Assembly (NCBI RefSeq): GCF_001905845.1
Contig: NZ_LIVZ01000024.1
Span: 1-43,149, forward strand
Reading direction: 5' to 3'
From: Streptomyces sp. TSRI0107
GTDB lineage: Bacteria; Actinomycetota; Actinomycetes; Streptomycetales; Streptomycetaceae
DNA: 43,149 bases
The position numbers and the translations under genes were made by a program. This document shows, one piece after another, positions 1-8,600 of the stretch (positions within the stretch are counted from its first letter, which is position 1; every line of letters starts with the position of its first letter). A model generated the notes under the pieces. The model saw nothing but the letters and a program-made list of their open reading frames with translations, was not told the origin of the DNA and did not search any database.

Positions 1-29
1 CTGCAGCCTCACAGGTCAGAGCATTCCCC

Positions 30-806
30 CTACCGCAACAAGAATGAGAACGCACACAGGTGCGCGTCTGCTTGCTCGAGGGCGCGGACCAGTTCGGGCA
101 GTCCGTGCGCCAGCGGGGACAGGGCGCGTAGGTCGGTTCCGTTTTCGTCGGCGGCGAGGTGGGCGGCGGTGATCCGGTCGAGCTGCTCGGGCGGGCCGGT
201 CCACACGCTGCGCCAGGCCTCGGTGAGTTCCTCGGGGCTGACGTCGGCCATGCCGCCGGCCAGCAGCCGGGCGCCGACGCGGATCAGGGCGGCGTCGAAG
301 GGGTTGGACACCGTACGGGGTTCGGGCAGGGCGATGCCCGCGGCGCTGGCGTGGTCGCGCAGGAGGCCGTCCAGGTCCCGTCCGACGGCGCGCCGCCCCC
401 GCAGCAGCCGCTCGGCGAGGTTCTGGCGAGTTTCGAAGGCAGCGTCGCTGTCTCCGTGCGGGATCTGAGCGAGGGTGATGCCTGCTTGGCGCAGAGGCAG
501 TTGGATGGTCCGGATCAGTGCCTGGCGCAGGAGTGCGGCGGTCTGTTCGGTGTCGTCGATGGCCCAGAACGTCCAGCCGATCCAGCTGATGCCGCGGCCT
601 GGCCTGGAGAGGGCGGCGAGCCATGCGGTCCGGTGGACGATGTCGGGGCGCAGCGCGCTGGTTGCGGGGTCGGTCCACTGGTCGGTCGGGGCCAGCCAGC
701 GCTTGGCGCGCCAGCGTTCGAGCTGGTGAGGGGTGGCGGTCAGTCCCAGCCGGTCGACCTCGGTGGCCAGGGCGAGTTCCGCGGCGGTGGGCGGGGTGCG
801 GGTCAC
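30..806 (-). CDS. hypothetical protein with MerR-like N-terminal helix-turn-helix
   Basis: A 258-residue protein I cannot name. The frame is open far upstream, but the GTG at 806 is chosen because a GGGAGG ribosome site lies 5 bases before it and it overlaps the stop of the upstream 56-residue gene (GTGA overlap, so translational coupling). Residues 10-35 (LATEVDRLGLTATPHQLERW) look like a MerR-type winged helix that reads a spacer and then a basic stretch. The rest is alpha-helical without a known motif. No membrane segment. It is the last gene of a minus-strand run below the ABC cassette. A DNA-binding role is inference from the first 35 residues only. Confidence 0.7.
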   Translation of the reverse strand: MTRTPPTAAELALATEVDRLGLTATPHQLERWRAKRWLAPTDQWTDPATSALRPDIVHRTAWLAALSRPGRGISWIGWTFWAIDDTEQTAALLRQALIRTIQLPLRQAGITLAQIPHGDSDAAFETRQNLAERLLRGRRAVGRDLDGLLRDHASAAGIALPEPRTVSNPFDAALIRVGARLLAGGMADVSPEELTEAWRSVWTGPPEQLDRITAAHLAADENGTDLRALSPLAHGLPELVRALEQADAHLCAFSFLLR

Positions 807-973
807 GGACGCCTCCCGCGGTCCGGGCCGGCGACGGCGTAGACGGCGGTCGCTGTGGTGAGGGCGCTGGTCCATTGCGGGCTCCGGGCGGCCAGCACCG
901 CGGCGGAAGTCACCATCAGCCACAGCAGGATCCTGTGAGCGGCATCCGGCCCGGGCTGTCGCGTTCTGTTCAC
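803..973 (-). CDS. small membrane protein, 56 aa
   Basis: Starts at GTG 973 behind a strong AAAGGAG site 8 bases upstream and ends in a GTGA overlap with the next gene. Residues 14-30 (HRILLWLMVTSAAVLAA) form one hydrophobic segment, followed by a second weaker one (TTATAVYAVAG). The N-terminus is basic, so a small inner-membrane protein is likely. Function unknown. The coupling to the helix-turn-helix gene suggests the two act together. Confidence 0.62.
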   Translation of the reverse strand: MNRTRQPGPDAAHRILLWLMVTSAAVLAARSPQWTSALTTATAVYAVAGPDRGRRP

Positions 974-1173
974 GGTCGGACTCCTTTGTGCTGGCCCCCG
1001 GGTGGGGCGGCGCTTCTATCTGGCCATGCCGGCCGAGCATGGACGGGAAGAACCTCGCGGGGCAGCCCTTCCCGGGTGGGGCGGTAACGGCGGGCTCGTT
1101 CGTTGCTGGGCACGGCGGGACCGATCGGGGCCCCGCCGTGCGCAAGGGCGCGCCCTGGTTGACGCGTTGGGCG

Positions 1174-1374
1174 TTACCGGTGGCGGCGGCGGTCGCGCCA
1201 CCAGGCGAGCCGGTGCGCGGACTCCTGGGGGAAGACCGACTGGAGGGCGACGACGCCCAGGCCCAGCGCGAGACAGCCGAAGGCCGTGGCAGCCAGCCAC
1301 CACGGGGCGCCGGTCAGCGCCACGACCATGCCGGTGACGCCGGCGGCCAGGAACGAGATCAGCGGTCGGGACAT
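1174..1374 (-). CDS. small membrane protein, 66 aa
   Basis: Starts at ATG 1374 with a GGGGGAGA ribosome site about 6 bases upstream. It has two hydrophobic segments (about residues 5-20 and 25-45) with a PWW turn between them and an Arg-rich tail (WWRDRRRHR), so the C-terminus is predicted to face the cytoplasm. Function unknown. It lies 124 bp downstream of the 549-residue gene on the same strand, and about 200 bp of DNA without a convincing gene separates it from the next small membrane gene. Confidence 0.62.
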   Translation of the reverse strand: MSRPLISFLAAGVTGMVVALTGAPWWLAATAFGCLALGLGVVALQSVFPQESAHRLAWWRDRRRHR

Positions 1375-1498
1375 TGCGAGGTCTCCCCCATTTCAAGTGG
1401 GCGCCCTTTGAAGGGTGCGCGGATGTCGTGCCCGGCTTGTGTCTTCGGGCCTGCATCCAGCTCACAGGACAGGGGGTCAGCTTGTGTATCGGTGGGTG

Positions 1499-3148
1499 TC
1501 ACATGCGGAAGCCGTACTGGTCGAAGGCGCACTGCCAAGCCTCTTGCATCGCCTGTTCCAGGAGCAGGGTGCTGTGCCGATGGGCCGTGGCGGCCAGCCA
1601 CTGCAGGAGGTCGGGCGGGGCTCCGGTGACGAGCTCAGCGGCAACCGTTCGTCCGGGCCATCTCCAGGTGGCCCGGCCCACGCCGAACGTCGGCCTCTTG
1701 TGCTTGTTGTACTGCAGGGTGAGGCGGTGGAACTCGCGGGCGTTACCGCGGGCCTCTTTCAGCCTCTGAAGGTAGATCTCGCTGGCCCCCGTGTCGGTGA
1801 CCCGGTCGATGAAGCGGTCCATGTTCTCCAGAGTGATGGCGCGGGCCTCGGCCATGATCCGGTGCTGTTCCTTGGCGGTGATGAAGTCGAAGCGGCGCGC
1901 CTTGTCGGCGGGCAGGTCCAGGGCGATCCGCAAGGAGGGCTCCTCGGCGAAGGTGTGGTTCCAGTCGATGAGGAGCGCTTCGATGAAGCCGAGGATTTGG
2001 TCGGGGCGCAGCGTGGCGGCCGCCGCGGCCACGGGTTCGAAGCCGGGCACCGGCTGCCATCCCAAGCCCGGCGTGGGCAGGAGTGGCCAGAAGGCCTGCC
2101 GACCCAGGTACGGGAAGGCCAGCAGTCGGCCGTTTGCCGCCCAGGCAGAAAACGGCTCGGGCGGTTGACCGGCGGCTTGGGCGGGGGCGTGGGCGAGCCA
2201 GGTAGGCGGTGTGCGCAGCAGCCAGCCGGGCGACTCCATCACGCCGGCTGCCGGATCTCCTTTCGTACGCTTGACCAGCCACTCTTCGAAGTACTCAAGG
2301 TTCGCCCGGCGCTGAGCGCGCCAGACTGCGGTACCGCCCCGGCCAGTGAAGTCGTAGCTCGTGATTCCGTGCCGCCTGCGCCACCGCCTTTCCTCGCTGT
2401 CGTCGGCCTGCAGGAGGTCCTGGTAATCCTCGTTGAACGCCTCGGCCTGGTCGTACAGGACTTGCTCCCAGTGCCTGGCATCGTGGCCGGTGAGGTAGTC
2501 ACGGGCAAGGCCGGTTGCCTGGCGGAAGCGGTCCGCTGCGTGCCATGCCTCGTCCCGCTCCAAGATTTCCGCGACGCGGAGCGCGTACTCCTGGTCGGGG
2601 GTCAGGGGGGCGTTAGACAGGTATAGGTCGGCCCGCACGGCCTCCGCTTCCACCAGCCATGCCTTTTCGGGACCGGTACTGGTTGCGGCCACCGTCAGCC
2701 GCCACAGACCGAGGGCGGCGCCGTGCCGCAGCAGGGGGAGCAGGCCGGTGAGGAAGTCGTCCGTGAAGGACTCGGCTGCCGCGATGGCGGTCGTCACTGC
2801 GTCGGTGAGCATGCGGCCCTGGTAGTCCCGGTAGGCGCGCGGGTGCTGGCCCGGTAACCGCAGCGAGACCGCGCGGGCCCGCTCCAGCAGGCCGTGCGGC
2901 GCCCGCACACGTAGGGGCACGTCTTTCCTTGCGTCGCCCCGCCAGCGCGGCGGCGGGGGGTAGCGCAGCACGGTGGAGATGTGGGTGAGCCGGTCTTCTG
3001 GGTGCTTTTGTTCTTGTGCTGTGACGTGTTCGGCGAGCAGTTGGCGGACCGTCTCGTCCCGAGAGGTGCCCCGTCGGGCCGTGATGCGGCGCAGGGCGTC
3101 AAGGGCGCAGGGGGCGATGCGCACGTTGGTCTCTGCGTTGACGGACAC
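1499..3148 (-). CDS. hypothetical protein with ribbon-helix-helix-like N-terminus, 549 aa
   Basis: Starts at GTG 3148 with an AAGGA-type site upstream. Residues 7-45 (NVRIAPCALDALRRITARRG followed by TSRDETVRQLLAEHV) fit a ribbon-helix-helix fold of the Arc/CopG kind: a beta strand, then two helices. The rest, about 500 residues, is rich in Trp and charged helices and matches no family I can name. No membrane segment. It follows the nuclease gene of the ABC cassette by 136 bp on the same strand, so it may be read through from that operon or have its own promoter. It could be an autoregulator with an added effector part, which is inference. Confidence 0.75.
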   Translation of the reverse strand: MSVNAETNVRIAPCALDALRRITARRGTSRDETVRQLLAEHVTAQEQKHPEDRLTHISTVLRYPPPPRWRGDARKDVPLRVRAPHGLLERARAVSLRLPGQHPRAYRDYQGRMLTDAVTTAIAAAESFTDDFLTGLLPLLRHGAALGLWRLTVAATSTGPEKAWLVEAEAVRADLYLSNAPLTPDQEYALRVAEILERDEAWHAADRFRQATGLARDYLTGHDARHWEQVLYDQAEAFNEDYQDLLQADDSEERRWRRRHGITSYDFTGRGGTAVWRAQRRANLEYFEEWLVKRTKGDPAAGVMESPGWLLRTPPTWLAHAPAQAAGQPPEPFSAWAANGRLLAFPYLGRQAFWPLLPTPGLGWQPVPGFEPVAAAAATLRPDQILGFIEALLIDWNHTFAEEPSLRIALDLPADKARRFDFITAKEQHRIMAEARAITLENMDRFIDRVTDTGASEIYLQRLKEARGNAREFHRLTLQYNKHKRPTFGVGRATWRWPGRTVAAELVTGAPPDLLQWLAATAHRHSTLLLEQAMQEAWQCAFDQYGFRM

Positions 3149-3284
3149 CTTGTCGGTCCTTGCTGTCTAGAGGTCTCATGCCAGCGACGAGCCCGCGTGA
3201 TCGTCGCATCGACCACTGGCATGTCGTCTGCGGAGTCCTCGTCGAGCGGTAAGGGCAGTGGTCGCAAGCTGGTGGATGCTTGGC

Positions 3285-5360
3285 TTACTTGCGGGAGTAG
3301 GCGGAGGGCGTGGTGCGGTTGCCGGCGACGATGCCGACGACGACTGCCCGGTCTGTTGTGGCCCCGCGCGGCTGGTGGGTGGTGGTCCAGGCGACTTCGT
3401 CGACGCGCAGGTTGCCTTGGGTCTTGTCCTTCGGGGTGAGGTCCAGGACGAGGAGTTGTCCGAAGGGGGCGTTGGTGTTGCTGTACTCGGCGGCCTGGGT
3501 GAGGTAGCGGCTTTCGAGGTACTGGGGATCGTTGTCGGTGGCGTCCTGCTTAATCTCGGTGAGGTAGCGCAGGGAGCCGAAGTGGGTCATTACGTCGGCG
3601 CGGCCCATGCCCACGTCGTCGGGTTCGACGAGGACGACGTTGTGCAGGGGGCCTTTCTGGAGCCACTGATGGAAGTCACGTTGCAGGTCGGCTTCGACGG
3701 GCTTGCGGTCTCCCTCGGGTTTACGCCGGTAGTCGAAGGGGGGTGGTTCGCCCTTCTTGGTGGAGCCGAGGAGGTTGGTGCGGGTGATGTCGGTGCGGCT
3801 TTTTAGGAAGAGGAGGGTTTGCTCGACCAGCACGGAGAAGGTCCGGCGGACTTCTCCGGTGAATGAGGGGTGGGCGGACAGCTCGGCCGTGAGCTGGTCG
3901 AGTTTGGGCACGATGAGCGGGTCGGTGGCTTTGAGGCGGGCGACGTCGCTGTCGTGGGCGAGGCCTTCCAGTGTGAGGAGTTGCTGGTCGTCGAGTGTGC
4001 TGGCGATGCTCAGGGCTTGGTCTTTGAGCTGGAGGAGCAGGGTGGGTGCCAGGCGTTGCAGGCGTGCAAGCGCTGCTCCGCCGGGGTCGTCGTCATCGCT
4101 GCCGTCATCGGTGGCGGTGGGGCTGGCGGAGCTCGTCTCGCGCTGGGCTGCGGTCTCGATCGCGGTGAGCAGGGTGCTGGCGGTGGCGGCATCGAAGCTG
4201 CGGGCGCCGTGCTGGTCTGTTTCCTGGGTGGCGCGCCGTAGTTGCGCCAGGAAGGCCTGCTGGCGCAGGAAGCTGTCTTCGATCGCGGGCTGGACCAGCA
4301 GGGCCAGACCCTGGCCGGTGTCGCCTGCCAGGGGGCAGACGGTGCGGGCGGCGCTGTAGGCGGCGAGGACGGTGTCGAGGGCTTGCCAGGCGTCCATCCA
4401 GGCGTCGTCCTGGAGCGTGGTGGCCGCGGCGCGTAATTGCAGGACGAGGTGGTGCCAGGCGATTTCCGCCGAGCGGCGCGGTTGGAGCCATTCGGGCTGG
4501 TGGGTGCGGTGGAGCCAGGCCTGGCGCTGGTCCAGGGTGTCGGCGATCTGGTCGGCGGCGTGGTTGATGGCTGCTGCGTCTGCCCGGCCGAAGGCGAGGA
4601 TGGCGTCGCAGACCGCTGCGTAGGTGAGGGCGTCGTGGCGGGCTTCTTCGGCCTGGGCGGCGGTCTCGAACTGGTGGCGGGCCTGGACGAGGTGGGTGGT
4701 GACGGTGCCGATGTCCTGGGAGGACAGGGCGCGGCGCAGCAGGTCGCAGCCGAGTTCGAACATTGCGTCCACGTCGGTGGCTTCGTCGTGGGTGAGTTGC
4801 TGCAGCAGGGCGCGTACCGTGTCGGCGAAGGTGTCCTCGTCGGCCCAGCGGTCGAGGGTGAGGCCGAGGAGGCGGGGCAGGCGTTCGAGGAAGTCTTCGG
4901 GTCCGTCGGTCGGCACGTCCTCGAGCGTCTGCCACAGTTTGAAGGGGGTGACCGCTTCGGCGACCGCCAGGCGTACGGCGGCTTCGAGGCGGGCGGCGGC
5001 CAGGAGTGGTGCGGCCTCGATGCGGTCGGGCAGTCCGTGCAGCAGGGCTGCGGTCAGGGGCTTGCCCAGTGCTTTGGCGGCCGCGGGGCTGTGGAGGAGG
5101 GCGTCCATGGCGGCGGTGAGGTGCAGGACGCTGGGCTGTGCGGCGAGTCCTTCAGGGAGTGCGGTGGCCGCGGGCTGCCATTGGGTGTCGCTGCGGTTGT
5201 AGGCGTCGGCGACGGCTTCGGCGAGGTAGGGGGCGAAGGGGCCGGCGGCCACGTCGCCGGCCTGGCTGGCGACGGTGTCGGGGGCGAGGCCGAGGGCAGG
5301 GAAGGTGATGGGCTGGCCGTCTGCGGCCAGTTCGGTCAGCCGGTTGGCGAGTTGCGGCAC
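3285..5360 (-). CDS. large protein with C-terminal PD-(D/E)xK nuclease motif; putative effector of an ABC three-component system
   Basis: 691 residues from GTG 5360, with a GAAAGGA site 8 bases upstream and only 37 bp behind the ATPase gene. Residues 1-530 are all helical, Ala/Leu/Gln/Asp-rich and repeat-like, as in a scaffold or sensor. Residues 585-605 read GRADVMTHF, then YLTEIKQ: D589 and E602-x-K604 give the D...ExK signature of the PD-(D/E)xK nuclease fold, with preceding acidic residues in the VEADLQRDF helix. The last 85 residues complete an alpha/beta core. In ABC-3C conflict systems the third gene is usually the effector, so DNA cleavage is the likely output. The assignment rests on motif and gene order, not on homology search. 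Confidence 0.72.
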   Translation of the reverse strand: MPQLANRLTELAADGQPITFPALGLAPDTVASQAGDVAAGPFAPYLAEAVADAYNRSDTQWQPAATALPEGLAAQPSVLHLTAAMDALLHSPAAAKALGKPLTAALLHGLPDRIEAAPLLAAARLEAAVRLAVAEAVTPFKLWQTLEDVPTDGPEDFLERLPRLLGLTLDRWADEDTFADTVRALLQQLTHDEATDVDAMFELGCDLLRRALSSQDIGTVTTHLVQARHQFETAAQAEEARHDALTYAAVCDAILAFGRADAAAINHAADQIADTLDQRQAWLHRTHQPEWLQPRRSAEIAWHHLVLQLRAAATTLQDDAWMDAWQALDTVLAAYSAARTVCPLAGDTGQGLALLVQPAIEDSFLRQQAFLAQLRRATQETDQHGARSFDAATASTLLTAIETAAQRETSSASPTATDDGSDDDDPGGAALARLQRLAPTLLLQLKDQALSIASTLDDQQLLTLEGLAHDSDVARLKATDPLIVPKLDQLTAELSAHPSFTGEVRRTFSVLVEQTLLFLKSRTDITRTNLLGSTKKGEPPPFDYRRKPEGDRKPVEADLQRDFHQWLQKGPLHNVVLVEPDDVGMGRADVMTHFGSLRYLTEIKQDATDNDPQYLESRYLTQAAEYSNTNAPFGQLLVLDLTPKDKTQGNLRVDEVAWTTTHQPRGATTDRAVVVGIVAGNRTTPSAYSRK

Positions 5361-5397
5361 GGCAGCCGTCCTTTCCTGCGTGCTTTCGGGTGCGGTA

Positions 5398-7380
5398 TCA
5401 CCATAGGGAAGCGCCGGGCTCGGCCTGCCGGATGCTGTCGGCGGGCAGGGCTGCGCGGGCCAGGTCGAAGTCCGCGGTGGTGATGACTACCTGCAGGTCG
5501 CTCTCGGCTGCGACGGTGGCCAGTTCCTTGAAGAGCTTATGGGCGTCGGCGGACTGCATCTCCTCGGACTTGGGGCTGTCGATCAGCAGCAGGCCGGGGT
5601 GGGTGGATACGCCGTTTGCCCGACCGACCCTGAGCAGGGCGATAGCGACCGCGATGCGCAGCCGCAGGCGTGCGCCGGCGGTCTGGTCCTTGAACCATTC
5701 CTGCTTGCTGCCGAGGGGGAAGATCTTTAGGCGGGCACCGCGGTCGATCGACACCGACTGAAGGGAGGGAACGCCGAACAGGGTCGCCAGGTCGGCGGTC
5801 TCCTCGTTGACCTCTTTGAACAGTGCCTCCGCGGCCGTCTTGCTGTCCTTTTCCAGCAGGTCGGCGGCGGCAGCCAGGACCTTGATGGCCTTGGCCTCGG
5901 TTTCGTCCAGGGCAGGTTCCTCGGGCTCGCGGAACACGCTGAGTGCGCCTTCCAACCGCAGCACGTTCTCCTGTGCGGCCAGGCGAGCAGGCAGGTCGGC
6001 GGCGGACTGAGCGCGCCGCAGCTGCTCCTGCGCGCCTTCCAGCCGACGTGTCAGGCCATCAACGGTGGCCTCGGCCTGTTCCAGAGCCTGTTTGGCTGCT
6101 GCTTCGGCGGCGGTACTCGTCTCCAGCCCTTGCTGTGCCTCGGCCTTGATTTCCTGCGGGTCTTCGTCGTCTCCGGTCACCTCGCGCGCGCACACCGCGC
6201 AGGTGTGGGCGTGCCGTTCCTGCTGGCGGCGCGCGTCGTCGATCTGCTGGTCGCAGCGGGGGCAGCTGGTGGGGTTCAGGCCGTGGAAGAGCAGGCGGGC
6301 GGTGGCGCTTTCGGTGACGTCGTTGAGGAGCTTGGCGGCCTGCTGGCGTTCGGTGCGCGCGCGACGGAAGACGCGCATGGCTTCGTCCCACGCGTCCTGC
6401 GCGTCGGCCAGTGCCCGGGCGAGCTGGACCGCGTCGTGGGCCAGGTCGGTCAGGGAGGCGTCCGCGCCGTCCCCGGGCAGCAGGCGTGCCAGTGCGTCGC
6501 GGGCCTGGGCGAACTCGGTTTCGAGGCGTTCGCGTTCGGATGCGCGTTCGGCTGCTTCGGCGGCCGCCACCGCGCGGCGTGCCTTGTCCTCGGCGAGGCG
6601 CACGTCGTGCACGGCCTTGACGCGGGTGAGGGCGGCGGCCGCGGGCAGGTCCAGGAATACCTGCAGCAGACGGCCCGGCAGTCCGTTGGAGGTGACCTCG
6701 CCCAGCAGTGCCTTGTCACCGCCAGCCGGCAGGTAGACCGCCCCGAAGTAGGCGGGCCACCCGTGGGTCTGGGTGCTGGTCTCCTTGAAGCTGTTGACCA
6801 GGGGCTGGAGATCCATCCGCCCCAGCATCAGGCCGGCGATCTGCTCCGCGTAGCTGTCGGTGCTGGAGGCTCGCAGCAGGGCGGTGATGCCCTGGTCCGG
6901 GGCGGGGCCTCGTGCGCCGGCCAGTGCGGCCGGGTCGGGGCCGGTCAGGACGACGGCCGCAGTGATCTCCCCGTCGGTGAGGTTCAGGCGGAACGCCATG
7001 GGTTCACCCGCGACGGTCGCGTCCAGGTCGACGTGGTGCAGCCAGCTGCGGACACGGCTTTGCATCTCGCTGCGCGGCGTGCCGCGCAGGCACCAGGTCA
7101 GCAGTTCCAGCACTGACGTCTTGCCCCTGAAATTCGAGGCGACCAGCGCTGTCAGGCCTTCGGAGAAGGACAGGGTGGTGTCGAAGGGGCCCGGTTCGAC
7201 GTCGCCGGTGCGTTCGCCGGCCACCCGCAGGCGGTGCACCCGCAGCGACCGCGGGCGTGCTGGGGAGATGACGAGCGGTAACCCGTATGCGGCAAACACG
7301 TCGCGGACGTCGTCGACCTTCACGCCCGCCTTGTCCGCGATGCGCGTCTCCAGCAGTGTCTCTTCCTGCACCGTGCTCAT
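5398..7380 (-). CDS. SMC/Rad50-like ABC ATPase with zinc-hook-like motif
   Basis: 660 residues. The ATG at 7380 overlaps the stop of the upstream gene (ATGA), so the long open extension upstream is not coding. The P-loop at residues 81-89 reads ASNFRGKTS, with A for the usual first G. A long coiled-coil region (about 255-520) is split by CPRC (373-376) and CAVC (394-397), like a Rad50 zinc hook. The signature-like TAGARLRLRIAVAIALL (568-584) precedes Walker B LLLIDSP (D601), and a D-loop/H-loop region follows. Two head halves around a coiled coil fit RecN/SbcC/Rad50 ATPases that act on DNA ends. It sits between the small middle protein and the nuclease gene, the order expected of ABC three-component systems. 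Confidence 0.85.
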   Translation of the reverse strand: MSTVQEETLLETRIADKAGVKVDDVRDVFAAYGLPLVISPARPRSLRVHRLRVAGERTGDVEPGPFDTTLSFSEGLTALVASNFRGKTSVLELLTWCLRGTPRSEMQSRVRSWLHHVDLDATVAGEPMAFRLNLTDGEITAAVVLTGPDPAALAGARGPAPDQGITALLRASSTDSYAEQIAGLMLGRMDLQPLVNSFKETSTQTHGWPAYFGAVYLPAGGDKALLGEVTSNGLPGRLLQVFLDLPAAAALTRVKAVHDVRLAEDKARRAVAAAEAAERASERERLETEFAQARDALARLLPGDGADASLTDLAHDAVQLARALADAQDAWDEAMRVFRRARTERQQAAKLLNDVTESATARLLFHGLNPTSCPRCDQQIDDARRQQERHAHTCAVCAREVTGDDEDPQEIKAEAQQGLETSTAAEAAAKQALEQAEATVDGLTRRLEGAQEQLRRAQSAADLPARLAAQENVLRLEGALSVFREPEEPALDETEAKAIKVLAAAADLLEKDSKTAAEALFKEVNEETADLATLFGVPSLQSVSIDRGARLKIFPLGSKQEWFKDQTAGARLRLRIAVAIALLRVGRANGVSTHPGLLLIDSPKSEEMQSADAHKLFKELATVAAESDLQVVITTADFDLARAALPADSIRQAEPGASLW

Positions 7381-8081
7381 GCTCCCCCCGCTCCCTGCAC
7401 CTGTAGTTGCTGCCGGAATGCCGCCAGCCGGTCGCGCGCCTGCCCGCTGATCGACCCGATCCGGCTCCCCCGCGGCGTGTCGGCGTACTCGCGTGTCAGG
7501 TACTGCTGCTTCTTCAGCTCGCTGCCGCTCTTCTCCCCCGCGAGCCGCAGGACGTCCTCGACGCGCTGCACGTAGTAGCCGAAGTCCGGCTCCTGGCGGA
7601 TGATCTCCCGGGCGACGTGACGGCCGTGCTCCAGCAGGAAGTAGTCGTGCTGGCGCACCCGGTTGACCGTTCCCCGCCGTTTGCGGACCAGCAGCCCGGC
7701 GCTGCGCAGCACCGCCAGGGCGTCGTCCAGCCACTCGTAGGCGCCGAAGTGGTGGCGCAGCATCGGATAGCGCCGCACCTCCGGCTCCTCGGAGTCCAGA
7801 ATGCGGCCGGCGAGGTCTAGCAGCGCTTCCTCAGGCTCGTCCTCGTAGGCCGTCAGCAACTCGTTGGCCAGGTAGTCCGGATTACGCAGCCAGAAGTCCA
7901 GCTTCTGCAGCTTGACCTGCGTCCGCATCACGCCCACCGCCCGCTCCAGGCCGGGCACTGCCTTCTCCGCCTCAGTGAGCGGCTCACACGCCCCGTCGAT
8001 CAACAGCAGCAGGCGCACCGCGTCCTGCTCCCGGCTGGTCACCGCCACCCCCGGCCCCTGCTCCGCCCCCTCGTGATCCAT
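7377..8081 (-). CDS. small helical protein, candidate middle component of an ABC three-component system
   Basis: 234 residues from ATG 8081 (the frame is open further up, but the upstream part is non-coding in composition). It overlaps the ATPase start by 4 bases. The protein is helical and soluble. The stretch VKLQKLDFWLRNPDYLANEL near residue 70 resembles the LDFLLRxP segment of middle-component proteins in ABC-3C systems, and the centre (EWLDDALAVLRSAGLLVRKR) has a winged-helix look. First gene of the minus-strand operon, so its promoter must lie in 8082-8600. Role inferred: it would link the ATPase to the effector. The family assignment is from memory of motif style and should be tested by profile search. 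Confidence 0.62.
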   Translation of the reverse strand: MDHEGAEQGPGVAVTSREQDAVRLLLLIDGACEPLTEAEKAVPGLERAVGVMRTQVKLQKLDFWLRNPDYLANELLTAYEDEPEEALLDLAGRILDSEEPEVRRYPMLRHHFGAYEWLDDALAVLRSAGLLVRKRRGTVNRVRQHDYFLLEHGRHVAREIIRQEPDFGYYVQRVEDVLRLAGEKSGSELKKQQYLTREYADTPRGSRIGSISGQARDRLAAFRQQLQVQGAGGA

Positions 8082-8600
8082 CGCGCCAGAGTAACCAGGC
8101 GCACACGGGCCTGACCATGGAGTGACAAGGCGAATGTAAGTACACGGATGCTGCAGAGCAGTCCCACAGGTCACCAAACGGCAGGAACACCCGCGATACG
8201 CAGCGCACCGCTCGTACCGCCGCGTCGCGGCGGCATACGGACCGCGACGTTCCCCCGGACCGGCGCTCGCTGGAGTCCACGCCTACACCATGCTCAGTCA
8301 CCAGGCCGAGCATCTACCTCCGGCCGAACTGCGTACCCAGGCATGGACCTGGGTACGCAGGTGGGCTGCGGCCTGAGGAGATGCAGGGCTGGATCAAAGC
8401 CGTCAGCGTAGACGGCGCGGTCGTTTGCCGGGATTGCCTCACAGCAGGCATCGCTCTGTCCGCGCCGGAAGCCGCGTTCGTACGTTCGGTGCGGGGCCGT
8501 CCGAACAGGGCGCCTTTGTCGGTGAAGGGTGCGAGCATCCCACCAGGCTTGGGGCGACACCGGCAGAGGGCGTGGGCATGTCGATGAGAAAGGGCCGGGG
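8082..8600. other. intergenic region between divergent operons
   Basis: 519 bp with no convincing gene; all frames here have poor codon bias. It must hold the promoters of the ABC cassette (leftward) and of the CoiA-like gene (rightward). Its only clear structure is the perfect palindrome at 8329-8360, listed separately. Confidence 0.6.
8329..8360. repeat. perfect 13-bp inverted repeat with 6-bp spacer
   Basis: CTGCGTACCCAGG, six bases, then CCTGGGTACGCAG: every one of the 13 bases pairs. It has no trailing T run and lies about 250 bp before both divergent genes' starts, so an operator for a dimeric regulator or a recombination or resolution site fits better than a terminator. Confidence 0.7.
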
